The position numbers were made by a program, and so were the translations under genes. A stretch of DNA of 64,000 bases from Shimia sp. CNT1-13L.2 (GTDB lineage: Bacteria; Pseudomonadota; Alphaproteobacteria; Rhodobacterales; Rhodobacteraceae). The DNA is taken from positions 248,001 to 312,000 of the forward strand of contig NZ_JANDJO010000004.1 of the NCBI RefSeq assembly GCF_024331145.1, written 5' to 3'. Positions 36,776 through 44,554 of the stretch are shown here, one piece after another. The first letter of the stretch is position 1. Every line of letters starts with the position of its first letter. The notes beneath the pieces were generated by a model. That model made no database searches. It was not told the origin of the DNA and worked only from the letters and a program-made list of their open reading frames with translations.

Positions 36776-37825
36776 ATGGACAGACCTTCCGCACATAAAG
36801 CCCTGATCGCACCCTTGCGGAGTGCCATGTATGACTTTGAAGAAACGACCGTACGCGCGGCCTTGGCTTCGGCTGCCGCGCCCGATGCTGTGTTTCGGCT
36901 GTCCGCGCCGATTGGCGACAGCATTGGCGCGGATACCTACTATGACGCGGCCTATGTCGACCTTCTGACCGCATGGCCGGACCTTGAGCGTCGGGACTAC
37001 ATCGTTGTCGCGGGGCAGGACGAACATGGGCTCGATTGGGTGGGATGTGGTGGTTACTACACCGGCACCTTCCTGGCCCCTTGGCTGGATATTCCCCCGA
37101 CAGGCCATCAGGTCACCATGCGGTTTCACGAGTTTTATCGCATCGAAAATGACAAGATCGTCGAAATGCAGGCGATCTGGGACATCTCCGAGGTCATGGT
37201 TCAGGCCAACGCCTGGCCGCTGGCACCGTCGCTTGGGCGTGAAGGCCTGGTGCCCGGCCCTGCAACACAGGATGGGCTTGTGCCCGGACCTTATGATGTC
37301 GAGACCTCCGAGGCCTCCTGCAAGCTGGTGATCGACATGCTGACCCATCTGGTCAAACACCCCACCAAGGGCGGCCCAGAGGTAATGGAGCCGCACCGGT
37401 TCTGGCACCCGCGAATGAACTGGTATGGCCCGTCCGGTATCGGTACCGCGCGCGGATTTGCAGGCTTCCGACACTGGCACCAGATCCCATTTCTTGCCGC
37501 CATGCCTGACCGCGGACAGCACGACGAAGACCTGACCTTCCACTTCTTCGGAGACGGTGCCTATGTCTCTGTGACCGGCTGGCCCAACATGGCCCAATCG
37601 GTAAGCCAAGGCGGCTGGATGGGCATTGCGCCTACTGGCAAGAAAATCACCCTCAAGTCGCTGGATTTCTGGCGCGTTGAAAACGGGTTTATCCGTGAAA
37701 ACTGGGTTTTGGTCGACCTAATCGATGTCTATTCTCAGCTGGGCGTAGACGTCTTTGCCCGTCTGCGTGAATTCAACAAGGCCCGCAATATGGGGCCGAT
37801 CCCCCTGCCCGATGGAATGAGCTGA
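36776..37825 (+). CDS. tandem SnoaL/NTF2-like protein 3
   Basis: A 349-residue protein with two SnoaL-like modules (about 30-170 and 185-335). Module 2 ends MGIAPTGKKITLKSLDFWRV followed by ENWVLVDLIDVYSQLGVDVF, closely matching the proteins at 29210 and 34840. Module 1 has MRFHEFYRIENDKIVEMQAI, the same last strands. It lies 65 bases after the HisD-like gene and overlaps the SDR start by 1 base. No catalytic assignment is possible. Confidence 0.8.
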   Translation: MDRPSAHKALIAPLRSAMYDFEETTVRAALASAAAPDAVFRLSAPIGDSIGADTYYDAAYVDLLTAWPDLERRDYIVVAGQDEHGLDWVGCGGYYTGTFLAPWLDIPPTGHQVTMRFHEFYRIENDKIVEMQAIWDISEVMVQANAWPLAPSLGREGLVPGPATQDGLVPGPYDVETSEASCKLVIDMLTHLVKHPTKGGPEVMEPHRFWHPRMNWYGPSGIGTARGFAGFRHWHQIPFLAAMPDRGQHDEDLTFHFFGDGAYVSVTGWPNMAQSVSQGGWMGIAPTGKKITLKSLDFWRVENGFIRENWVLVDLIDVYSQLGVDVFARLREFNKARNMGPIPLPDGMS

Positions 37826-38589
37826 TGACAGACCTGCCCCGCACCCCTTCCCTTTCTCTGACCGGCAAGACCGCGCTGGTGACCGGCGCCTCTTCGGGCA
37901 TCGGTCAGGGCTGTGCCGTCGCGCTGGCCGAGGCTGGCGCCCATGTGGTCTGCGCCGCACGCGGGGTGGAACGGTTGCAGGACACCGTCACGACCATGAC
38001 GGCAGCGGGTTGGTCGGCAGAAGCCGTGCAACTCGATCAGGGCGATCTTGGTGCGCTGAAAATGCTAGTCGATGCCCGCGCCTTTGACATCGTGGTGAAC
38101 TCTGCAGGCCTCGCCCGCCACGGCCCCGCGATGGACACCACACCTGAAGATTTCGACGCGGTCACAGACGTCAACCTGCGGTCAGCCTATTTTCTGTCGG
38201 CCTATGCGGCCAAGGCGATGATAGCGGCGGGCAAGCCCGGCTCGATCATCCATATCTCCTCGCAGATGGGGCACGTTGGCGGCGTTGATCGCGCGCTTTA
38301 TTGCGCCACCAAACACGGGCTCGAAGGCATGGTCAAAGCCATGGCAATCGAATGGGGCAAATCGCGCATCCGCATCAACACGGTCTGCCCGACCTTCATC
38401 CGCACCCCCCTCACCCAATCCACCTTCGACAACCCCGAACGTGCCGCTTGGATCATGGAAAAGATCAAGCTCGATCGTGTGGGAGAAGTCGAGGACATCA
38501 TGGGCGCCGTCCTTTACCTTGCCTCGGACGCCTCGGGCCTTGTGACCGGCACCTCAATGCTGATTGACGGTGGATGGACGGCAGACTGA
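37825..38589 (+). CDS. short-chain dehydrogenase/reductase
   Basis: A 254-residue classical SDR: cofactor loop TGASSGIGQG near residue 17, NSAGLARHG, the Ser-Tyr-Lys triad in ISSQMGHVGGVDRALYCATK, and ASGLVTGTSMLIDGGW at the C-terminus. It oxidises or reduces a hydroxyl/keto group with NAD(P)(H). It sits between a SnoaL-like protein and the LacI regulator, overlapping both by a base. Confidence 0.93.
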   Translation: MTDLPRTPSLSLTGKTALVTGASSGIGQGCAVALAEAGAHVVCAARGVERLQDTVTTMTAAGWSAEAVQLDQGDLGALKMLVDARAFDIVVNSAGLARHGPAMDTTPEDFDAVTDVNLRSAYFLSAYAAKAMIAAGKPGSIIHISSQMGHVGGVDRALYCATKHGLEGMVKAMAIEWGKSRIRINTVCPTFIRTPLTQSTFDNPERAAWIMEKIKLDRVGEVEDIMGAVLYLASDASGLVTGTSMLIDGGWTAD

Positions 38590-39617
38590 TGGCGGACAAG
38601 ATCACATCCCTGCAAGTGGCCGAACTGGCCGGCGTCTCGCAATCAGCGGTCAGCCGCGTCTTCACCCCCGGCGCTTCCGTGTCGGCCAAAACACGCGAAA
38701 AGGTCCGCAAGGCAGCAGAGGAACTGGGCTATCGCCCCAACGTCCTGGCCCGCGCAATGGTCTCTGGAAAAAGCCGTATCATCGGTCTCGTGGTCGCCTA
38801 CCTCGAAAACCAGTTCTATCCGGTGGCAATCGAAAAACTATCCAACAGCTTGCAGGAACACGGCTATCACGTGCTGATCTTCATGGCAGCGCAAACTTCG
38901 GGTAACATAGACGACGTGCTCGAGGAAATCCTCGACTACCAGGTCGACGGTATCGTCATGGCCTCGGTCGCCATGTCCTCGAACGTTGCTTCGCGCTGCC
39001 AGCAGGCGGGCATTCCCATCGTGCTGTTCAACCGCTCTCAGGACATGGACGGCATCACCTCGGTCGCCACCGACAACTACGCCGGAGGCCGCAAGGTCGC
39101 CGAGTTCCTAATCGCGGGCGGACACAAGAAAATCAGTTATGTTGCCGGGTGGGAGGGCGCCTCGACCCAGCGCGACCGCGAGGCCGGCTTCCGCGCGGCC
39201 CTGCAGGACGCCGGACATGACCTCCACTCCCGCGCCGTTGGCGATTTCCACACCGAAACCGCTCGTGAAGCCGCACGAGAACTGTTCGACAAACCCGCTG
39301 CAGACCGTCCCGACGCCGTCTTCGTGGCAAACGACCACATGGCCCTTGCCGTGATGGACGTCCTCCGCTTCGACCTGAACCTGAAAATCCCCGAGGACGT
39401 CTCGGTCGTGGGCTTCGACGATGTGCCGCCTGCAGGCTGGCCCGCCTATGACCTGACAACCCTTCGCCAAAGGTCCAACATGATGGTTCAGGAAACAGTG
39501 TCCGCCCTGCTTGACCACATCAACCAACCGGCCGCCGTGGTGCCCCGCAAAATCGCTATCGACGGGCCGCTTGTTGTGCGCGGCTCTGCCAAAACCCCTG
39601 AAGGATACGACCAATGA
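38589..39617 (+). CDS. LacI-family transcriptional regulator
   Basis: A 342-residue LacI/GalR repressor: helix-turn-helix SLQVAELAGVSQSAVSRVF and hinge ELGYRPNVLARAM at the N-terminus, then a type 1 periplasmic-binding-like effector domain (VDGIVMASV, FVANDHMALAVMDVLR, VSVVGFDDVPPAGW). ATG at 38589 overlaps the SDR stop. It probably binds the paired operators at 30286 and 30341 and is induced by the imported substrate or an early product. Confidence 0.93.
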   Translation: MADKITSLQVAELAGVSQSAVSRVFTPGASVSAKTREKVRKAAEELGYRPNVLARAMVSGKSRIIGLVVAYLENQFYPVAIEKLSNSLQEHGYHVLIFMAAQTSGNIDDVLEEILDYQVDGIVMASVAMSSNVASRCQQAGIPIVLFNRSQDMDGITSVATDNYAGGRKVAEFLIAGGHKKISYVAGWEGASTQRDREAGFRAALQDAGHDLHSRAVGDFHTETAREAARELFDKPAADRPDAVFVANDHMALAVMDVLRFDLNLKIPEDVSVVGFDDVPPAGWPAYDLTTLRQRSNMMVQETVSALLDHINQPAAVVPRKIAIDGPLVVRGSAKTPEGYDQ

Positions 39618-40603
39618 ACGGCTTTGACCCCAAATTCCGTGATTTTCCCGACTACATCATCGGCATCACCAAGGAAATCTGGGAAGACCGCGGCATTGCC
39701 ACGCTGCATGAGTACTATAGCAAAGATATCGTCGTACGCTCGCCCGGTTCGGTGGTTCTGGGCAACCAGAACGTCATCGGTGCCACCATGGCAACGCTTG
39801 CCGAATTTCCTGATCGCGAACTACTGGGCGAAGACGTGATCTGGTCCGGCACCCCGGAAGAGGGCATGTTGTCGAGCCACCGTATCATCTCGACCGCGAC
39901 CCATTCGGGTGACGGCGTCTACGGCAAGGCAACCGGCACCAAGCTTCAGTACCGTATTCTCGCCGACTGCCATGCGAGGAACAACGCCATCGACGACGAA
40001 TGGCTTATCCGCGATCAGGGTGCCATCGTGCGCCAGATGGGCTGGGATCCGGCTGACTATGCGCGCGACCTGATCACCCGCGAAGGCGGGCCGGAAGCCT
40101 GCATCAAACCGCTGACACCGAGCACTGATCAACCCGGACCCTACACGGGTACCGGCAATGACAATGAATGGGGCCAGCGTCACGCCGACATTCTGACCCG
40201 CATCATGAATGCAGACATGGGTGTGATCGAGGCAGAGTACGACCGCGCAGCACAGACCGAGTACCCCGGCGGCGTCACGGGGCACGGCTGGGCGCCTGTG
40301 GATCGCTTTTGGATGGGCCTGCGCGCCTCTTTCCCCAATGCAAAGTTCACCATTCATCACCAGATCGGTCGCGAAGACCCGCAGATGCCGCCTCGCTCGG
40401 CCATTCGCTGGAGCCTTTGGGGCAAGCATGACGGCTGGGGCGCTTTCGGCGCACCTACCGGTGCCGAGGTCTATGTGCTCGGCATCAGCCACGCCGAATT
40501 TGGTCAGTTGATCGGTGGCGAAACCAAGCTGCGCCGCGAATGGACCCTGTTTGATGAAACATCGGTTCAAAAACAGGTCCTGCTGCAAACCGGCAATCTC
40601 TAA
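39614..40603 (+). CDS. tandem SnoaL/NTF2-like protein 4
   Basis: A 329-residue protein with two SnoaL-like modules; the first includes SHRIISTATHSGDGVYGKAT, the second IRWSLWGKHDGWGAFGAPTG and RREWTLFDE. It is more distant from the other three, lacking their shared ENW ending. Its start overlaps the LacI stop by 4 bases (ATGA). Role unknown. Confidence 0.75.
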   Translation: MNGFDPKFRDFPDYIIGITKEIWEDRGIATLHEYYSKDIVVRSPGSVVLGNQNVIGATMATLAEFPDRELLGEDVIWSGTPEEGMLSSHRIISTATHSGDGVYGKATGTKLQYRILADCHARNNAIDDEWLIRDQGAIVRQMGWDPADYARDLITREGGPEACIKPLTPSTDQPGPYTGTGNDNEWGQRHADILTRIMNADMGVIEAEYDRAAQTEYPGGVTGHGWAPVDRFWMGLRASFPNAKFTIHHQIGREDPQMPPRSAIRWSLWGKHDGWGAFGAPTGAEVYVLGISHAEFGQLIGGETKLRREWTLFDETSVQKQVLLQTGNL

Positions 40604-40711
40604 GTGTTCGCTGGTCCTTCATATCTTGACGCCAGCCAGGCAGCACGACGCTTCCATGCGCACCGCGCCTCCTTGCGCGCGCGCCGTTTGAACAACCGGC
40701 CTCCCGGGCTC

Positions 40712-40734
40712 GGGGTTTGATCCCACCAAACCCC
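40712..40734 (+). other. intercistronic hairpin upstream of the cupin gene
   Basis: GGGGTTTG, 7-base loop, CAAACCCC: a perfect 8-bp stem just before the ribosome site of the cupin gene. No T-run. It may shield or uncouple the downstream half of the operon. Confidence 0.45.
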
Positions 40735-40754
40735 AATCCCAAAGGAGAAAAGTC

Positions 40755-41717
40755 ATGAGCACTATTCAATCCCGCATCGTCCGCTACGGCGAACTCAAAC
40801 CCTGCAAAACAGCCTTTATCGACGCGCACACCCCGGGTTCGGACCAAAAGGAAAACTTTACCATCATCGGTGGCGGCGTGTCCGAAAGCCCCGACCAGCA
40901 CGTCCATATCACCGACAAGATCGGCTTCAACATCGGCGCGGCAGGCCAGCCGCCCAAATGCCGCAACAGCCTGCACAGCCACACCACCGCCGAAGTCTTC
41001 TTCGTCGCCAAGGGCCGCTGGCGTTTCTTCTGGGGTCTGCACGGCACCGCTGGTGAATTCGTTGCCGAGGAGGGAGACATATTCAACATCCCCACCGGCA
41101 TCTTCCGCGGCTTTGAAAATATAGGCACCGACTATGGTATGATCATGTCGATGCTGGGGGGTGACGACGCAGGTGGCGGCGTGACCTGGGCGCCCCACGT
41201 GATCGAAGACGCTCAGGCCCACGGTCTGATGCTGGGCGACAACGGCGTGCTCTACGACAGCAAGAAGGGCGAAGAGCTGCCCCACAACGTGCGCCCCATG
41301 CCTCTCCTGACCGAAGAAGAGCTGAAAGCCTATCCCGAGGTGCCCGTGGACGCGGTGATCGGCACCTATGTGGCCCGCTATTGGGATCTGATGGCGCTGG
41401 GTGCCAACAAGCCCGCCAAGGTGATCGGCGAGAATGGCATCATCAAGGACAAGCCGGGTTTTGAGGTTGATTTCCTCACCCGTGGCTCGGCCGTGACCGA
41501 GGCTGTGGTGGTCGACAAGCCCGTCGTTCTGATGCCGATGCGCGGCTATTGGACAATCCGCATCAACGATGTCGAGGTCACGCTCTCAAACGGCGACACC
41601 GCACTGGTGTTGCCGGGCGAAAGCTACAGCGCGCAGCCCTCGATGACGGGTGAGGCCAGCCTCTACCGCATCACCACCACCGATGACCCCGCCGGGGCTA
41701 CTTGGATCGGTGCATGA
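40755..41717 (+). CDS. cupin-domain protein (bicupin)
   Basis: A 320-residue protein with two cupin barrels. The first has the metal motif RNSLHSHTTAEVFFVAKG and a later NIPTGIFRGFENIG; the second (VLMPMRGYWTIRINDVEVTL, then GDTALVLPGES) has lost the histidines and may be structural. Cupins of this sort are dioxygenases, isomerases or sugar-acid-binding enzymes. AAAGGAG lies before the ATG. It belongs to the rightward operon by orientation and spacing. Function not assignable. Confidence 0.8.
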   Translation: MSTIQSRIVRYGELKPCKTAFIDAHTPGSDQKENFTIIGGGVSESPDQHVHITDKIGFNIGAAGQPPKCRNSLHSHTTAEVFFVAKGRWRFFWGLHGTAGEFVAEEGDIFNIPTGIFRGFENIGTDYGMIMSMLGGDDAGGGVTWAPHVIEDAQAHGLMLGDNGVLYDSKKGEELPHNVRPMPLLTEEELKAYPEVPVDAVIGTYVARYWDLMALGANKPAKVIGENGIIKDKPGFEVDFLTRGSAVTEAVVVDKPVVLMPMRGYWTIRINDVEVTLSNGDTALVLPGESYSAQPSMTGEASLYRITTTDDPAGATWIGA

Positions 41718-41730
41718 CAGATGAGTTCGG

Positions 41731-41758
41731 GACCGGGCCGCGCAAGAGTGGCCCGGTC
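41731..41758 (+). other. hairpin between cupin and MetE-like genes
   Basis: GACCGGGCC, 10-base loop, GGCCCGGTC: a perfect 9-bp stem 13 bases after the cupin stop, with no T-run. Confidence 0.45.
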
Positions 41759-41791
41759 AACCAAGTCGGCGAGCGGGCTGCTAAAAACGCA

Positions 41792-41824
41792 CCGACGCGA
41801 TGCCGACGTAATACCGACGCGATA
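41792..41824 (+). repeat. three tandem 11-bp units
   Basis: CCGACGCGATG, CCGACGTAATA and CCGACGCGATA follow one another directly, 22 bases before the MetE-like start. Too short to name a function; could be a binding site array or chance. Confidence 0.4.
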
Positions 41825-41845
41825 CAGACAGGGAGAAATGCCACC

Positions 41846-42979
41846 ATGACCAAGATCACAACAAGCCATGTGGGTTCACTGCCACGCACGCAAGAGGTGG
41901 TGGATTTCATCTTCGCACGCGAAAATGAAAAGCCCTACGACCCTGCCGCCTTCGACGCTTGCATGACAGCTGCTGTCTCGGAAACCGTTAAAAAACAAGT
42001 GGATGCAGGCGTCGACATTGTCAGCGACGGGGAAACCTCGAAGATCTCCTACGCCACCTACGTCAAGGACCGCTACACCGGTTTTTCCGGCGACAGCCCC
42101 CGCAACGCGCCCGCCGACCTCAAGATGTTCCCCGGCTTCCTGCAACGCCTCGCCGACGACGGCGGCACCCCCCAATACGCCCGCCCCATGTGCACCGGTG
42201 AAGTCCGCTCCAAGGGGCAGGATGAATTGCTCAAGGATATCAACAACCTGAAAACAGCGATGGCACAGCACGGCGCCGAGCGCGGGTTCATGAACGCGGC
42301 GTCTCCCGGCGTGATTTCGCTCTTTCTTCAGAACGAATACTACCCCAATCGCGAGACCTATCTCGCCGCGCTGGCGGATGCTATGAAGGAAGAATACGAA
42401 ACCATCATCGCCAACGGTCTGGATCTGCAACTTGATTGTCCCGATCTCGCGCTGTCGCGTCATATGTTGTTTACCGATCTGAGTGATGATGAGTTCCTGA
42501 ACATCGCGAACATGCACGTCGAAGCGTTGAACCACGCACTGCGCGATGTCCCGCAAGACCGTGTTCGCGTCCATATTTGCTGGGGTAACTACGAAGGCCC
42601 CCATTGCTGCGACATACCCATGGACAAGGTGTTTTCTACACTGATGTCGACCAAGGCGCGTTACGTACTGTTTGAGACCTCGAACCCACGCCATGCCCAT
42701 GAGTGGACCGTTTTTCGCGATCGGAAGTCGGAGATCCCAGACGACAAGATCCTTGTGCCAGGTGTTGTCGACACAACCACCAACTTTGTTGAACACCCCG
42801 AGCTGGTCGCTCAGCGCATCGAGCGTTTCACCGGGATTGTTGGCGCGGATCGCGTTATCGCAGGCAGTGACTGCGGCTTTGGCACCTTTGCCGGCTTCGG
42901 CGCGGTCGACCCTGACATCGCCTACGCCAAACTCGCCGCCCTCTCCGAAGGTGCAGCCCTCGCGAGCAGTCGCCAGTGA
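41846..42979 (+). CDS. MetE C-terminal-domain-like protein (methyl/alkyl transfer family)
   Basis: A 377-residue protein related to the C-terminal catalytic half of cobalamin-independent methionine synthase, a group that also includes epoxyalkane:coenzyme M transferase. Zinc-ligand segments are VHICWGN, FETSNPRHAHE and GSDCGFGTF. The N-terminal MetE domain is absent, so it is not a full MetE. In this operon it may move a methyl or alkyl group from the substrate to a thiol (inference). Start 41846 follows GGGAGA; an upstream in-frame start at 41702 spans the hairpin and repeats. The next gene overlaps its stop. Confidence 0.8.
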   Translation: MTKITTSHVGSLPRTQEVVDFIFARENEKPYDPAAFDACMTAAVSETVKKQVDAGVDIVSDGETSKISYATYVKDRYTGFSGDSPRNAPADLKMFPGFLQRLADDGGTPQYARPMCTGEVRSKGQDELLKDINNLKTAMAQHGAERGFMNAASPGVISLFLQNEYYPNRETYLAALADAMKEEYETIIANGLDLQLDCPDLALSRHMLFTDLSDDEFLNIANMHVEALNHALRDVPQDRVRVHICWGNYEGPHCCDIPMDKVFSTLMSTKARYVLFETSNPRHAHEWTVFRDRKSEIPDDKILVPGVVDTTTNFVEHPELVAQRIERFTGIVGADRVIAGSDCGFGTFAGFGAVDPDIAYAKLAALSEGAALASSRQ

Positions 42980-43671
42980 CCCCGCTTCTCCTCCTCCCGG
43001 GCATGATGTGCGACGCCCGCCTCTTTGGCCCCCAGATCGACGCCCTCTCTGGCTCCAGACCTCTGATGACCGTACCTATGAATCGTCACGAGACGATGCA
43101 GGAACTGGCTGCCGATGTCCTCGCCTACGCCCCGGCAAGGTTTGCCATGGCGGGCCTCTCGATGGGCGGTATTCTCGCAATGGAGGTTCTGCGTCAGGCA
43201 CCGGACCGCGTTTCCGGCCTCGCCTTGCTCGACACCAACCCCAAGGCTGAAACGGATGCCGTCAAAACCCGCCGGACACCCCAGATTGCGGCCGCGCTTT
43301 CGGGTGATCTGCGGCGCGTGATGCGCGACGAGATGAAGCCCAACTACCTCGCGGACGGTGACAACACCGGGGCTATTCTCGACCTGTGCATGGCTATGGC
43401 GATGGATCTGGGGCCAGAGGTTTTTGTGCGCCAATCCAAAGCGTTGCGTGATCGCCCAGATCAACAGGACACGCTGCGTACCTTCAAGGGACCTGCGCTG
43501 GTGCTTTGCGGTCAGGAAGACTCGCTCTGCCCTCTGGAGCGTCATGAATTGATGCACGCCCTCATGCCGCAGAGCCGCTTCGCAGTTATTTCTGGCGCTG
43601 GCCACCTGCCGACCCTTGAACAACCCGACCTGACAACCACGGCCCTCATGGGCTGGCTGGAGACCCTATGA
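42976..43671 (+). CDS. alpha/beta hydrolase
   Basis: A 231-residue alpha/beta hydrolase: oxyanion LLPGMMCD, nucleophile Ser in AGLSMGGILAM, acid in GQEDSLCP, and His in GAGHLPTLEQP. It starts with GTG at 42976, overlapping the MetE-like stop, which fits coupled translation. It may split an ester, lactone or thioester in the pathway. The substrate is unknown. Confidence 0.85.
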   Translation: MTPLLLLPGMMCDARLFGPQIDALSGSRPLMTVPMNRHETMQELAADVLAYAPARFAMAGLSMGGILAMEVLRQAPDRVSGLALLDTNPKAETDAVKTRRTPQIAAALSGDLRRVMRDEMKPNYLADGDNTGAILDLCMAMAMDLGPEVFVRQSKALRDRPDQQDTLRTFKGPALVLCGQEDSLCPLERHELMHALMPQSRFAVISGAGHLPTLEQPDLTTTALMGWLETL

Positions 43672-44363
43672 CACCTTCCCTGCTGAAACTCCTGCAATCC
43701 GTCGATACGCCCACCGTCTGCAATGCCATCGAAGTGGCCCAAGGCAAACGCGGCTTCAACGATTTCACCCGCGGCACAATGCTGTGTTCGGCACCAGAAG
43801 AGCCTGCCATTGTCGGTTATGCCCGCACCGCCAAAATCGCCGCCGTAAACCCGCCGACTGAAGCCCCCGATGTGATCCGCGCCCGCCGTATGGCCTACTA
43901 CAAGTACATGTCCGAGGGTGCCTCGCCGTCTGTCGCCGTAGTCGAAGACCTCGACTACCCAGACGCCATCGGGGCCTATTGGGGCGAGATCAACACCACT
44001 GTTCACAAGGGGTTTGGCATGTCAGGTGCGCTGACCAATGGTGTAATGCGTGATCTTGGCGACCTGCCCGAAGGTTTCCCGGTCGTCGCAGGTTCGATCG
44101 GTCCCAGCCACGGTTTTGTCCATGTCCGGGAAATCGATACGCAAGTCGACATATTTGGAATGTCCGTAGCCCCAGGCGACCTGATCCACGCCGACAGGCA
44201 TGGCGCATTGGTCATTCCCCCCGAAGTCATCGACACTCTCGAAGCGGCAATTAAAAAACTGCTCGAAACCGAAAAGCTGGTCCTGGAACCCGCTCGCTCG
44301 GAGGGTTTTGATTTCGAAGCTTTTGAGAAGGCATGGACCGTATTCGAGGCCTCACGAACCTAG
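43668..44363 (+). CDS. RraA-family protein (aldolase/decarboxylase-like)
   Basis: A 231-residue member of the RraA/HMG aldolase fold. GFGMSGALTNGVMRDLGDLP holds the signature Gly-x-x-Gly...Arg-Asp that binds metal and pyruvate moiety in 4-hydroxy-4-methyl-2-oxoglutarate aldolases; PGDLIHADRHGALVIP is the second conserved block. As the last gene of the rightward operon it could perform retro-aldol cleavage or decarboxylation of a keto acid end product (inference). Its ATG overlaps the hydrolase stop by 4 bases. Confidence 0.85.
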   Translation: MTPSLLKLLQSVDTPTVCNAIEVAQGKRGFNDFTRGTMLCSAPEEPAIVGYARTAKIAAVNPPTEAPDVIRARRMAYYKYMSEGASPSVAVVEDLDYPDAIGAYWGEINTTVHKGFGMSGALTNGVMRDLGDLPEGFPVVAGSIGPSHGFVHVREIDTQVDIFGMSVAPGDLIHADRHGALVIPPEVIDTLEAAIKKLLETEKLVLEPARSEGFDFEAFEKAWTVFEASRT

Positions 44364-44505
44364 CTCGAACCACTTACGCGCATACAGGTAGCATGCGACG
44401 TCCATAGTCACACGCCTGATATACCTCAGTTTCTTGCGATGGATCGCCAGAGCTTACCGGTGCTTTTTAGTTAGGCGCAGAAACGAAGGCTCCCCAACCT
44501 ACTTT

Positions 44506-44544
44506 GGCGAAGCAGAACAGAGAGCTGCTCCGCTTCGCCGTTTT
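44506..44544 (+). terminator. terminator between the convergent catabolic operons
   Basis: GGCGAAGC / GCTTCGCC stem (8 bp) with an inner GCAG/CTGC arm and GTTTT after it on the plus strand. It stands 142 bases after the RraA-like stop and 11 bases before the end of the opposing dehydrogenase gene. Confidence 0.55.
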
Positions 44545-44554
44545 GCATTGCAGA

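Noticed and set aside
41846..42979. Methionine synthase metE with a possible SAM or B12 riboswitch upstream
   Set aside because: The N-terminal MetE domain is absent and the 128-base gap shows only a simple hairpin and short repeats, not a riboswitch layout.
30379..44363. Known sulfopropanediol (HpsN) pathway
   Set aside because: The HisD-like gene alone suggests it, but sulfolactate lyase genes and a TRAP transporter are missing and the SnoaL, cupin and MetE-like genes are unexplained.
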